A stretch of 64,000 bases of DNA from Streptomyces sp. HPF1205 (GTDB taxonomy: Bacteria > Actinomycetota > Actinomycetes > Streptomycetales > Streptomycetaceae). Shown here piece after piece: positions 1 to 10,700 of this stretch (positions are counted from its first letter, which is position 1; each line of letters begins with the position of its first letter). A model generated the notes under the pieces. That model saw only the letters and a list, made by a program, of their open reading frames with translations. It was not told where the DNA came from and searched no databases. The position numbers were made by a program, and so were the translations under genes. The stretch spans positions 1 through 64,000 of the forward strand of contig NZ_JAINVH010000043.1 in the NCBI RefSeq assembly GCF_020400825.1. The letters are read 5' to 3'.

Positions 1-73
1 CGGACACCGTCGCCCCGTAGACCTCGGCCAGGTGCGCGGAGATCTCCCCGTGCGTCAGCCCCTTGGCCGACAA
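1..73 (-). pseudogene. IS256-family transposase fragment, cut by the IS3 element
   Basis: Read on the minus strand, this edge encodes a peptide with the core GLTHGEISAHLAEVYG, which resembles the region of IS256/mutator transposases just before the catalytic domain. It runs off the left edge of the window and stops abruptly at base 73, where the IS3 left inverted repeat begins. The right flank of the IS3 element (from 1397) does not continue this protein, so the rest of the gene was lost or moved. Family assignment comes from recalled motif similarity over only 24 residues. Confidence 0.55.
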
Positions 74-123
74 TGAACCGTTCCGGGTTCGGTGGAGGCT
101 CGATTCTTTGAGAGGATCGAGTC

Positions 124-449
124 ATGGCACGTCCCTCCCCTTATCCCGCTGAGCTGCGGCGTCGTGCGGTGCGCATGGTTGCCGAGGTGCGCCCGGACTA
201 CGAGACCGAGTGGGCCGCGATGAAGGCCGTTGCGAGCAAGCTCGGCATCGGCACGGCCGAGACGGTGCGCCAGTGGGTCCGCCGGGACCAGATCGACTCC
301 GGGACCCGGCCCGGGACGACGACGGAGGAGTCTGCCCAGGTCAAAGCGCTGAGGAAGGAGGTCGCCGAGCTCAAGCGGGGAACGAGATCCTCAAGGCGGC
401 CTCGGCTTTCTTCGCGGCCGAGCTCGACCGGCCACACCTACACTCGTGA
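124..449 (+). pseudogene. IS3 orfA (HTH protein), one-base frameshift
   Basis: This is the DNA-binding OrfA of the IS3 element. It has an N-terminal helix-turn-helix (GIGTAETVRQWVRRDQ) and a leucine-zipper-like end (ALRKEVAELKR). Frame 1 is intact to about base 378. The expected continuation, NEILKAASAFFAAELDRPH, is then found in frame 3 and stops at 449. The span is 326 nt, one short of 109 codons, which fits loss of a single base near 378-385. The stop overlaps the orfB GTG start as GTGA, the normal IS3 layout. Without OrfA or the OrfAB fusion the copy should not transpose by itself, unless the indel is a sequence error. Confidence 0.85.
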
Positions 450-1369
450 CGTTCATCGACGAGCACCGCGACCGCTTCGGCGGCGTCGAGCCGATCTGCA
501 CCGTGCTCACCGAGCACGGCCTCAGCATCGCGCCCTCCACCTACTACGCCTCCAAGGCCCGCCCGCCCTCGGCGCGCGCAGTGCGCGACGCGGAACTGAA
601 AGTCCTGGTCCAAGAGGTGTTCGAGGCCAACTACCGCGTCTACGGGGCCCGCAAGATCTGGCACCACCTTCGCCGGCAGGGCCACCAGGTCGCCCGCTGC
701 ACCATCGAGCGGCTGATGCGCGAAGTCGGCATCACCGGCGCGGTCCGCGGCAGGAAGATCGTCACGACTGTCCAGGACCGGGCCGCCGAGCGGGCCCCGG
801 ACCTGGTCGACCGCGACTTCGTCGCCAAGGCACCGAACCGGACCTGGGTCGCGGACTTCACCCACGTCGCGGCCTGGGCCGGCACGGTCTACGTCGCCTT
901 CGTCGTCGACACCTTCTCCCGCCGCATCGTCGGCTGGTCCGCGGCCACCACGAAACACACCGAACTCGTCCTGGCCGCAGTGGAGATGGGCCTGTGGCAG
1001 CGCGACCGAGAGGGCAACCGCCACCAGCCCGGCCAGCTGGTACATCACAGCGACGCCGGGTCGCAATACACCTCTTTCGCGCTCGCTGAACACCTTCAGC
1101 GGGAAGGCATCGCGGCCTCCATCGGATCCGTCGGCGACGCATACGACAACGCCCTGATGGAATCCACGATCGGCCTGTTCAAGACCGAGCTGATCAAGCC
1201 CCGCCGGCCCTGGCGAAACCTGTCCGATGTCGAACTCGCCACCGCCGAATGGGTCGACTGGTACAACCACCACCGCCTGCACGGTGCAATAGGCCACATC
1301 CCGCCCGCAGAGTACGAAGCCAACTACCACCTGACCGACAAGAAGCCCCAGGTCACAGTCAAGATCTAG
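446..1369 (+). CDS. IS3 orfB, DDE transposase (rve integrase core)
   Basis: A 307-residue catalytic subunit. An N-terminal HTH_21-type segment (about residues 45-95, YRVYGARKIWHHLRRQG) precedes the rve/RNase H-like core. The DDE triad is visible as WVADFTHV, HHSDAGSQYTS and NALMESTIGLFKTELI, and the tail WVDWYNHHRLHGAIG is typical of the IS3 family. It begins at GTG 446 inside the orfA stop. In a working copy it is made by -1 frameshifting as an OrfAB fusion. This frame is complete, but its OrfA partner is frameshifted. Confidence 0.93.
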   Translation: MTFIDEHRDRFGGVEPICTVLTEHGLSIAPSTYYASKARPPSARAVRDAELKVLVQEVFEANYRVYGARKIWHHLRRQGHQVARCTIERLMREVGITGAVRGRKIVTTVQDRAAERAPDLVDRDFVAKAPNRTWVADFTHVAAWAGTVYVAFVVDTFSRRIVGWSAATTKHTELVLAAVEMGLWQRDREGNRHQPGQLVHHSDAGSQYTSFALAEHLQREGIAASIGSVGDAYDNALMESTIGLFKTELIKPRRPWRNLSDVELATAEWVDWYNHHRLHGAIGHIPPAEYEANYHLTDKKPQVTVKI

Positions 1370-1500
1370 AGTCTCCACCAGATCCGGAACGGTTCAGCTA
1401 CACCACGAGAGAGGACACCATCCCGGCACGCCGGGAGAGGCCTTCCTCCCGATTGTTCGAACCTGAGACACTCTTCGGGGTGATCACCGCGGAGGGTTGG

Positions 1501-1797
1501 ATGTCGGGACGGATATCGGTTCGATTAGAGAAGTTGGCCCAGCACGCTGAGGACCTCGACGCTCTGGTGGTGCGGCTGCAGAAGCACCTGACGCAGCTGG
1601 ACGGTGCGGTGCGGCGGGTGACCGAGGGGTGGGAGGGTGAGGCGCAGGACGCGTTCAGCGCGTACTACCACCAGTGGCGTACCGCCTCCGGCGACCTGCA
1701 CAGTGCCCTGCGCGACCTGCACACGATCCTGAAGACCGCCCACGGCAATTACGCGGCGGCGAACATGGCCAACCTGCGCATGTGGGGCGGCCGGTGA
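1501..1797 (+). CDS. WXG100-family (EsxA/ESAT-6-like) protein
   Basis: A 98-residue helical protein with the WXG turn (GWEG, about residue 43) between two amphipathic helices, the length and layout of type VII secretion substrates or partners. ATG 1501 was chosen because GGAGGG lies about 5 nt upstream; the frame is open further upstream but without family similarity. It overlaps the next gene by GTGA (1794-1797), so the two are probably translated together. WXG100 proteins usually pair with, or chaperone, a larger toxin for ESX export, which fits the nuclease-tailed protein downstream. No ESX secretion machinery gene is in the window. Confidence 0.85.
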   Translation: MSGRISVRLEKLAQHAEDLDALVVRLQKHLTQLDGAVRRVTEGWEGEAQDAFSAYYHQWRTASGDLHSALRDLHTILKTAHGNYAAANMANLRMWGGR

Positions 1798-3317
1798 GCC
1801 GCCACGTCGACGACGGCGGCAGCGTCGCCGCGCCCCTGAATCTGTACCCGGAAGACTTGTATCTCGTAGCTCTGAGGTTCGCCGCCGGCCAGAGCACGCT
1901 CGACACGATTGCCACCACCCTGAACACGGCGTTGCAGAACATCTCCGGTATGGCCGGTGACGACAGTTACGGCCACGGGTTCGCCGCCACGTACGACCCG
2001 GCGGCCAAGGCCCTGTTCGGCGCCCTGTCGGCCGCCGACCGCGCCATCGGCCAGGCCGCCACCGGACTCGTGACGACCGCGAACAACTACCTCAAGGCCG
2101 ACCACCACTCCAATCCCAAGGCAGGGGCGACTCCGCCCGAGCAGTTCGAGCCACCGGTGGTCTACGCCGACATCTTCTACCCCGACCCGCCCTCGGCGGT
2201 CGGACCGGGACACTCCTCCGTACCCCATGCCATCGCCAAGTACTGGCCCAACGGTCACCAGGACAGTCTGCGCACCGCTGCGACCGCCTTCCGTACCGCC
2301 TCGTCCGCGATCGACACGCTCGGCGGCGGTCTGCACGGACAGGTGCTGTCCATCACCGACAACAACTCCGGTGACTCGATCACCGCGATGGCCGACTTCT
2401 GGGCCCAGATCTGGAAGGATGACGCGGACGGCGGCAAAGCCCCTTTGTCGACGGCCAAGTATGCCTGCGACCAGCTGGCCAAGGCCTGTGATGCCTTCGC
2501 CCAGGCCATCGACACCGCGCACAGCAAGGTCGAGCACAAACTCGGTGAAGCCGGCATCGCGATCGGCTTCACCACCGCGGTCGGCGCCGCGCTGTCCCTG
2601 TTCACCTTCGGCGGGTCCGATGCCGCCGCCGGCGCCTTGGACGCCGGCGAGGCCGCGGCCATCCTCGGCGAGGTCGAGGTCGCCCTCGACGAGGCCGTCA
2701 CCACGATCGGTACGGAGATGATCGCCGATCTGGAGGTGTACCTTCAGGCGGCTGCCGACAGCGCACCCGAACTCGAGGTCGTCGACGCCGAAACCACCGA
2801 GGTCAGCCAGGCCCTGGAGCGCGAACTGGCCGAGACGGAAGCCCGTACGCCGGCAAGAACGGGTGGCCGGGGCGGGGGCGGCGGAGGTGACGGGAAGCCA
2901 CCGACCGGAGGCAACGGCGAGGAGCCGCCACCGGAGGACGGGGGCGAACTCTCGAACCGGGTTCGCCCACCACGCCCCGGAGACAAGGAATACGTGGTCC
3001 ACAACCCCAACGACCCATCCGACACCATCACGGATTACGATGTCGTCGGTGATGACGGCAGACTATGGGAAGAGAAGACTGCCACGGGGCAGGACCCCCG
3101 TATCAACATCCAAAAATGGGTGGCCAAGAACGTGACAAAGAAACTGGACAGTTATTTACGAGGCCGTCCGTATGCGCAAGGGTACGAGAACGCGTCGTTC
3201 GGTATAGATTTCACCGAGCCCGGTGCGACTCCCGCCTTCAGAGCCGCGGTGGAGCAGGCCGTGAGAGACTGGGAGACCCAGAACGGAGTCGATGTGGAGG
3301 TTCGCTGGGCGCCATGA
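1794..3317 (+). CDS. Polymorphic toxin, type VII secretion-type, with PD-(D/E)XK-like C-terminal domain
   Basis: A 507-residue protein. Residues 1 to about 300 are helical and WXG/LXG-like (paired long helices, a hydrophobic GIAIGFTTAVGAALSLFTFGG stretch broken as GIAIGFTTAVGAALSLFTF). Residues ~360-385 form a Gly/Pro-rich linker, and the last ~110 residues are a separate domain. That tail holds YDVV-GDDGRLWEEKTA, an acidic-strand-turn-E-x-K layout (E426-E427-K428) like PD-(D/E)XK nucleases, followed by a basic amphipathic helix. GTG 1794 overlaps the stop of the WXG100 gene; its own stop overlaps the next start as ATGA. The toxin role is inferred from architecture and neighbours; the exact toxin family was not recognised. 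A non-nuclease effector with an immunity partner is the main alternative. Confidence 0.72.
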   Translation: MSRHVDDGGSVAAPLNLYPEDLYLVALRFAAGQSTLDTIATTLNTALQNISGMAGDDSYGHGFAATYDPAAKALFGALSAADRAIGQAATGLVTTANNYLKADHHSNPKAGATPPEQFEPPVVYADIFYPDPPSAVGPGHSSVPHAIAKYWPNGHQDSLRTAATAFRTASSAIDTLGGGLHGQVLSITDNNSGDSITAMADFWAQIWKDDADGGKAPLSTAKYACDQLAKACDAFAQAIDTAHSKVEHKLGEAGIAIGFTTAVGAALSLFTFGGSDAAAGALDAGEAAAILGEVEVALDEAVTTIGTEMIADLEVYLQAAADSAPELEVVDAETTEVSQALERELAETEARTPARTGGRGGGGGGDGKPPTGGNGEEPPPEDGGELSNRVRPPRPGDKEYVVHNPNDPSDTITDYDVVGDDGRLWEEKTATGQDPRINIQKWVAKNVTKKLDSYLRGRPYAQGYENASFGIDFTEPGATPAFRAAVEQAVRDWETQNGVDVEVRWAP

Positions 3318-3682
3318 GTATTTCTTTCGATCTCGGGGACGACGTACTGTGGTGGCCATCCAATTTCCCGGCACACCTCTTCAAAGGGCACGCGGAGTCC
3401 ATCGCTGAAGCATTGAAGATGCCCTCCGGTCTCGGAGACATCATCGAGGACGAGTGCGAGGTTGACCTGCCCGCATTCGAGGCGCTCGTGACCGCAGCCA
3501 TGCGCCGCTATGACGAGACCACGCACCCCATTGTGCGGGCCCTGCTCTCGTCGTTCATCCCCACCGCTCAAGTGCTGGTGGAACGAGCAGGCGGCAGCTA
3601 CCCCAAGGCCGAGTCCCAGAAGCAGGAATCGGTGTGGGCAGCGATGCGGAAGGAGCATGCCGCATACATGTCTCGCTCGTGA
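3314..3682 (+). CDS. Candidate immunity protein for the upstream toxin
   Basis: A 122-residue acidic, soluble protein with no signal peptide or membrane segment. Its ATG overlaps the toxin stop (ATGA, 3314-3317), the tightest coupling possible. This position, directly after a toxin C-terminal domain, is where cognate immunity genes normally sit. A hairpin terminator follows 27 nt after its stop, ending the three-gene unit. I did not recognise the family. The immunity role is inference from position, size and acidity. Confidence 0.6.
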   Translation: MSISFDLGDDVLWWPSNFPAHLFKGHAESIAEALKMPSGLGDIIEDECEVDLPAFEALVTAAMRRYDETTHPIVRALLSSFIPTAQVLVERAGGSYPKAESQKQESVWAAMRKEHAAYMSRS

Positions 3683-3709
3683 GGAGGCATCTGAGGCAGT
3701 GAGCCTTGT

Positions 3710-3738
3710 CCAACCCGCCTTTGCTGTGCGGGGGTTGG
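3710..3738 (+). terminator. Hairpin terminator after the toxin-immunity unit
   Basis: CCAACCCGC at 3710-3718 pairs with GCGGGGGTTGG at 3728-3738, with two extra G in the right arm and a 9-nt loop. It lies 27 nt after the immunity stop. There is no long U tract, which is common for actinobacterial terminators. Confidence 0.6.
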
Positions 3739-3809
3739 GCTGACGGCGCGATGAAGTCCCTGGAAAATGGGTTTTCGACCAAGAGAACTGTCTCCACCAG
3801 GGGCTTCGC

Positions 3810-4244
3810 ATGCTTGTCTACCCGTCCGGCGTCGACGCGTCCAGCTCAGCCCTCCGCTTCCTCGCCGCCCGCTTGAGGGCACACCGCCGCGCTCTCGGAC
3901 CCCGATGGCGGCGCCTGAACACAGGCCGACAGGCCCTGCTCACCCTCGTCCACCTGCGCAACCGCCGGCCGACGTCCAGCTCGCGGCCGGTTTCGGGATC
4001 GGCACCCTCACCGGCTGACGATACATCACCGAGGCCGCAACCTCCTGGCCACTCTCGCCTCCACCCTTGCCGAAGCCGTACGAGCGGCGTCGATGAAGGC
4101 GTACGTGATCCTGGACGGATGCTCCTGCCCATCGACCGAATCACTGTCGATCGCCCACGACGTCCGGGCCGCAAGCGAGCACGGCATCATCGAGGCACTC
4201 GCCGAGGCCGGCACCACCTGCTGGGCAGCGTTCGGCAAGCCATG
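3810..4244 (+). pseudogene. IS5-type (DDE_Tnp_4) transposase remnant
   Basis: The translation begins LVYPSGVDASSSALRFLAARL and continues with RWRRLNTGRQALLTLVHLR, the usual N-terminus of a common Streptomyces IS5-group transposase. AAGFGIGT follows in another frame, then MKAYVILDG and EHGIIEALAEAGTTCW. At least two frameshifts and an internal deletion remove the catalytic region. The rest of 3739-4722 holds no gene I can support; it contains only an imperfect palindrome near 4486. Confidence 0.65.
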
Positions 4245-4485
4245 ACACGTCGTCCGTCGGGGGCGGGCGAGTCCCGACGGTGCAGGTCGGTCCATACGTC
4301 GGCACCTCGTCTCGGTAGCAGGTCCCGTCGGGTGGCACCTCGCTCGTGAGAGCCTCGTTAGAGCCCGCGCGTGCTGGTGCGAAGACCATGGGGGGACGTA
4401 GGAGCGACTCGGAGGTCGGAGAGCGACGCGCCCGTGGTGTGTTGCATCGCCCGCTGAGGCTGTGCCCTGCTGTTTCGACAAGTAC

Positions 4486-4510
4486 GCCCTACGCAACGTG
4501 ACGGTAGGGC
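4486..4510. promoter_or_regulatory. Inverted repeat upstream of the giant helicase gene
   Basis: GCCCTAC (4486-4492) and GTAGGGC (4504-4510) are perfect 7-base arms separated by 11 bases, about 215 nt before the helicase start, in a gene-free stretch. It could be an operator or a small transcript hairpin. No promoter elements were confidently placed. Confidence 0.3.
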
Positions 4511-4722
4511 AGGTTCGCTCGCTTCTCATCCCAAGATGCACACATGAGCGTAGAATCGCCTGATCGTTGGGGGGTGGGGTTATTGCGCTGGGCAGAGCGC
4601 TGTGCGCGGTGCCGTGTCGGGCGAGCGCGCTCGGCTTCGCGCCTGGCGGCCCGGAGGCGCGCACATCAGCCGCTCGTTCGGGGCCGGCGGCTGTTCGGAA
4701 CCTCACGCAGACATGAGAACGG

Positions 4723-7700
4723 ATGAAAGCTGACGTGACGGAGCACGGTGCCTTCGGGAGCGACGACCTTGTGCGTCTCAAGGCCATTCTGGCCGGATGG
4801 CGCAAGGATCTGATCGACATGAGCGGACGGAACCGTCTGCTGAATTTCCGGCACACCAAGTCGGCCACCTTGGAGATCAAGCAGCCAGGTGCCGACGAGC
4901 TCGTGGCGGCACTCACCGGTGGTGAGGTCCTACCGTTTGCCCCGCTCCCCGAGGAGCCGGGCGAAGATGCCGAAGTCCAGCCGGACGACGAAGGTTACGC
5001 GCTGCAGGGACTTGACGACGCAGACGGCATCGTCACCCAGAAGGTTACCGCCACGGCTCTGCTCCGGTCCTTACGCGGCTTGCGCTCCAAGTCCGTCCAG
5101 TTGTTCAACGACTATGGTCTGTGGACCCTCCACCTTGGCGTCGGCTTGCTTCGTTGGCGCGACGACGGATCGAGCACCTTCAGCAATGCGCCCCTCATGT
5201 TGTATCCGGTGGAACTCTTCCGTACGGATGGCCGCTTCCTACTTCGGGCGAATCACGACGAGGAGCCACGGATCAACCCCGCCTTGGGCATCAGACTGGA
5301 GCCATTGGGCGTCGACTGGAGTCCGGTTGCGGAGTGCGACAGCCGCAACGTCGGTGAGGTGCTCGAAGCTGTTGAGCGGGCGGTATCCGGCAAACCTGAT
5401 TGGGAAGTCAGTGACCTCGTTGTGCTGGCGCTTTTCGCCTCGCACAAGGAGGTCATGTACCAAGATCTCCTCGAAAACGAGCAGCATCTCCTGCGCAGCG
5501 ACCTGGTACGCGCCGTCGCGCTGGGGGCGGAAGCAGCGCTTCCCCCGGACCGGTTCGACTTCGACGAGGTGCCCCTCACTCGCATCGACGACGTGTGTCC
5601 TCCCGAGGACACGCCCCTGGTGCTCGACGCAGACGCCTCGCAGCGGCAGGCGGTCGCGGCCGCGGTGCAAGGGCACTCGTTCGTGCTGGACGGCCCGCCC
5701 GGTACCGGCAAGAGCCAGACCATCACGAACATCATCGCCGCGTTGATGCACGCCGGCCGCAGCGTGCTCTTCGTCAGCGAGAAGGCCGCCGCTCTGGACG
5801 TCGTGTACGACCGCCTCGTCTCTGTCGGCCTCGACTCGTACGTGCTGCCGCTGCACAGCCACCACACGAGCCGAAAGGCCGTCGCCCACGAGCTCGCCCG
5901 GGCTCTGGCCGAGGAACCTCACGCTTCGCCGCTGCCGCAACATGCCCGTGTCCAGGTACAGGCGGATCGTCTTAAGCTCTCCTCGTATGCCGAGGCCATG
6001 AACGAGACGCGTCAGCCTCTGGGTAGGAGTTTGCACGACGTGATCGGTCGTTTCGGCCAGTTGGCGGAGGCGCCCGTCGTCTACTCGACGCTGCCGCCTC
6101 CCGGTGATGGGCCCGATGGCGGCTTTCACGCGGATCGCCTCAGCTCCCAAGATTTCGACGCGATACTTTCCGCTGCCGGCGCCATCAGCGCCTCTTGGCA
6201 GGCCGTGGCCGATCCGGCCTTCCCCTGGCGTGATCTGCGCAGCGGACAGCGACACCCGGCGACGTCCCTGGAGCAGGCAAGCGCCGCGCTGGACAGCCTG
6301 ATGCAAGCAGCCCGCCCGTACGAAGACCTCAACGCTACAAGCGCTCCTTACCGCTCCCTGGCAGAAGTCGACCGGCTGGTCCGCCTCCTTTCTCTCCTTG
6401 ACACGAGAGCAGGGGTGCCGGAGTGGTGGCTGACCGCTCACGACGCGGCTGAGCAGGTGGAGGGGCCGTTGGAAGCGTTCGTGCGCAAAGTACGAGACCT
6501 GCGGCGCATTCAGACTTCCACCACCCGTCTCACCGGTCCCCGTTGGGAGGAGCTGTCTCCGCGGCTTCAAGCCGATCCCGGCGACGACGAACGACGGCTG
6601 GCTGACGTGCAGCCCGCAGGTCTGCGGCTGGACGAGTTCACGGAGGATGCGGCGGAGAGTGCTGCCGCGGCATTCGACGCAGCGGCCGCCCGCTTGGACG
6701 ACGCGGACCTACAAGTTCGGAGACTCACCGAGCAACTGGGCGCCGAGAAGCCCCAAACCATCGATTCGGTCCGAGCCCTTTGCGCGCTGGCGGATCTGGC
6801 CGACGCCGCTTATCGGCCGCTCGCCGAATGGTTCGCCCCCCATGTACTGGACGACCTGGAACAGTCCGCCGTCGCGGCGGTGGCCGCCGCGCTCGACGAG
6901 TTCGCCGTGCGCAAGGACCGCGTGATCGCCGCACGGCAACTGGCACTGCGGCAGGCCGGACCTTACTGGGGGGAGATTTCCCCTGAGCTGCCTCACGGTC
7001 CTGGAAGGGCGGAGACGGGACTGGCCGACCTGTGTCCGCCCGGACTGGACATGAGTGCCCTGCGCCGTGACGAACTCGATGCGGCAGCCAAGCAATTCCA
7101 CGTTCTCGCGGCCCTCCTCGAAAGCGCTGCCCACACTTCCCGGGAAACAGCACCACGTATCGGGTGTCCGCCACCGCGCATCATGGACGAAGTGGCCGAC
7201 CTTGCCGAGCTGATCTCCCTGGCGACGCGACCGCACCGCGCGCTGCCGCGCTGGCTGACACCGGGCACCTTGGAATCGCTGCGGACGGCAGCCAACGAGG
7301 TCCGGCAGGCGCGAGCGGCGCTTGACTCGGCGCAACGGGCCGCCGCCGAGACGTTCGCCCCGGTGACACCGCTCACCCAGGGCGTCGTGGAAGCCGTCAC
7401 TCGCCTTCAGCAGACCAGTCGTCGCTTCGCCGCAGGACTGTCCTCGCAGGTACGCGCCGACCGCAAATTCATAGGCGGGCTGACCACAGAGGGGCAATGG
7501 GGGAGCCACCTGGAAGATCGGCTTCACCTGGCTGTCGCATGGCACGAGGCGCACACCGTATGGCAGCAGGCGGTACGAACCCACCATGAGTTTCTGGGCG
7601 AATACCTGGATGACGACCTGCCCGACATGGACGCACTCGAGGCGGCCGTGCACCACGCTGAAGACCTTCACCGACTGGCGGCCGGCGCCCTCGCGGAGCC

Positions 7701-10700
7701 AGAGAGCCGCCGCCTCGTCGAGCGGGCGTTCTGCGACGGTGCCGTTCCGCCTGCCGATGTGATCCGCGCCGGGGCGGAACTGCGGCACGCCGTGGACGAG
7801 TGGTACCAGGCTCTGTCCGGACCTCGATTCGCCGCACGCCGCGATGACATGGCAGGTCTGGAGGTGACCGCCGCCGTCACGTGGCTGCGCGCCCACTGCG
7901 CGCCACTGGAGCAGGCCGCAGACTTGGTGGGCACGGTGGAGGCGGCCGCCCGACGTGACACGCCCGACACACTGGCGTCCGCTCGGATGGCCGTACTCGC
8001 GACCCGCGACGCGCGGCGGGAGACGGATGCCTTCGAGGCACGGCAGCGAACTGACCAGGCTCTTCTCAGCACGTGGTACCGCGGTCTGGACACCGAGACC
8101 ACTCGCCTCGGACAGGGTGACGGCGCTGAAACCGATCCGCGTACGGCCTCGCTTCTACGCCGAGCCGTGTCGTTCGAGGCGAGCACGACTCACCGGCAGG
8201 ACCCTGAGCCAGACGTCCGTCTGCTGGGGCGGTACGCGACAGACGGTCACCCGGACACTGTGGCGCTCGCCCATTCCCTCTCAGTCCTCGCCGACGTGCA
8301 AAGGCTGGCGCCGTCGGTGCTCGCTGCACCCGATCGCCGGGTCCGGCTCGTGGAAGCACTGGCGGACGGCCGTTCGCAGATCCCGGGTCTGTCCGCGACG
8401 GTTCTGCATGTCCGTGAGGCATGCGACAACTGGCAGCAGCTCCTCAGCCGGCCCTACCTGCTCGGCACGCGCGGAGCATTGTTCTCCCGGACGTTCCGCG
8501 AATGCGCGGAATGGCTGCGCATGCACATCGACCCACTTCGGGACGCGGCCCACTTGATCCACTCCGTCGCACGCGTGTCGTCGAAGGAGAAATCGCACGA
8601 GACACCGCTCACTCTTGCCGATGCGCGCGCCGTGGTCGCCGCCGTACGGGTCACCCGCGCCGCCGAGGAGCGTTTCCTGAAGGACGAAGCCGCGGACGTG
8701 GAACTGCTCGGCGCGCTGTATCAAGGAGTACGAACCGGAGAGCAGGCGGTACTGGATGCATTCGACTGGGCTCAGCAGGTACGGCGGACAGCTGGAGCGG
8801 GAGTGTCGTCCGCCCTGACGGATTCCGCGGCGCACCTGCTGCTCTCGGCCGCACCGGATCCCTCCGTTGCTCTGCGGGTCGAGGAGTGGCGAACCCGCGC
8901 AGACCTGCTGGCCGACCACTTCGAACCGCAGCGCACAGCAGAACTGCGTAACTTGTTCGCATCCGATCTCCAAGCCGTTCGCGCTCTGCTCGACCGTATG
9001 GCGCAGGACCCGTATGGCCCTGAGACGTGGCTCTCCGCCGCCGAGGCCAGGAAGGTGCTCGAACGCTACGGACTCGCGCGGGTACCGGACCAGCTTGCGG
9101 GCCGCAACGTGGACGCAGCGAGATTCCCCGATGCTCTGGAACGCGCCGTCCTGCAGGTCTGGCTGGAGCACCAGATGGCAACTGACGAGCGGCTGCGTCC
9201 GCTGAGCTCGGCCGAGCACGACCAAGTGGTGGCGCGCTACCGCGCTGCGGACAGGGAACTGGTGCACGCTGCGCATGCGACGGTGATCGCCGCCTGCAAC
9301 CTGCGGCGTCCGCGCCGCATCACCGTCGGGCCCGCCGCAACCATCATCCGGGAAGGGAAGAAGCAGAAGCGGCACATGCCCGTGCGCAGGCTGCTGGCGA
9401 TGACACGCGAAGTGGCCCAGCGCATCAAGCCCTGCTTCATGATGAGTCCTCTGACAGTAAGCCAGTTTTTGCCGCCGGACTTCCGCTTCGACGTCGTGAT
9501 CTTCGATGAGGCGTCCCAGGTGCTTCCGCAGGACGCGGTGAACTCCGTCTACCGCGGCGATGCGCTCATCGTCGCGGGTGACCCGCGTCAGTTGCCGCCT
9601 ACCTCCTTCTTCGCCGCCGGCACCGACGCGGAGGACGACGAGTGGGACGAGGAAGGCATCGACAGGTTCGAGTCCGTCCTGGACGCCTGCACCGCCAGCG
9701 GAATACTGCGTGAGATCCAGCTGCGCTGGCACTACCGGAGCCGCCACGAGAACCTCATCGCGTTCAGCAATCACGAGTTCTACGACAACAGCATGACGGT
9801 GTTCCCCGGCCCTGCCGGCCATGGGGACACGGTCGGCGTCGAATTCTTCAAAGCCGACGGCGTCTACGACCGCGGCAACAAGAGCAACAACGTGCGCGAG
9901 GCCGAACTCGTTGCGCAGCGCGTCATCCATCATTTCGCTACCCGCCCACGACTTACCCTCGGCGTCGTCGCACTGTCAAGGGCGCAAGCAGACGCGATCG
10001 AGGAAGCCGTCAGCTCAGCGCTGGCACGCCGCCCTGACATCGCCCGCCACGTCACCGAGGACCGGTTGAATGGCTTCTTCGTGAAGAACCTCGAGAACGT
10101 GCAGGGCGATGAACGTGATGTCATCATCCTGTCGGTCGGCTACGGTCGCGATGCACAAGGCAAGTTGGCTGCCTCGTTCGGCCCCATCAACAGGGAGAGC
10201 GGCTGGCGACGCCTCAACGTGGCGGTGACGCGTGCCCGGTACCGTATGGAGGTTGTTGCCTCCTTCAACGGGGGCGAGCTACCGGACAGTGCCAACAAGA
10301 GCGTGCAGCACCTCAAGCGGTACCTCCAATACGCGCTCCTCGGCCCCGATGTCCTCCAAACCGCAGCCGTCGATGCGGACGCGGCGCCGGAAAGCCCCTT
10401 CGAGGAAGACGTTCTGGACACGCTGCGCCGCTGGAATTACGACGTGCAGCCGCAGGTAGGTGTCGCCGGCTTCCGCATCGACCTGGGCGTGCGCCACCCT
10501 GACGCACCCGGCTCATATGCCATCGGCATTGAGTGCGACGGAGCCATGTACCACTCGTCACGTACCGCCCGTGACCGTGACCGCCTCCGGGAGGAGATCC
10601 TGCGCGGACTGGGGTGGCGGCTGCACCGCATCTGGGGTACCGACTGGTACCGCAACCGGAAGGACGCGGAGCGGCGACTGCGCGAAGCTGTTGAAGCAGC

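Larger units (their letters stand above)
74..1396 (+). mobile_element. IS3-family insertion sequence
   Basis: Terminal inverted repeats start with TGAACCGTTCCGG at 74 and are matched by the reverse complement ending at 1396. After a 4-base variable stretch the match resumes as GGTGGAG-CT. Inside lie orfA and orfB in the usual overlapping -1 arrangement. The bases next to the ends (CAA on the left, GCT on the right) do not form a target duplication, so the flanks have been rearranged since insertion. The transposase orfB is intact, but orfA carries a one-base deletion. Confidence 0.9.

Noticed and set aside
1421..1436. Short hairpin TCCCGGC-AC-GCCGGGA between the IS3 element and the WXG100 gene
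   Set aside because: The loop of two bases is too small for a stable terminator hairpin and no upstream gene needs one; left unassigned.
371..3002. Long minus-strand open frames opposite the IS3 transposase and the toxin gene
   Set aside because: Gly/Asp/Val-rich shadow sequence opposite well-recognised proteins.
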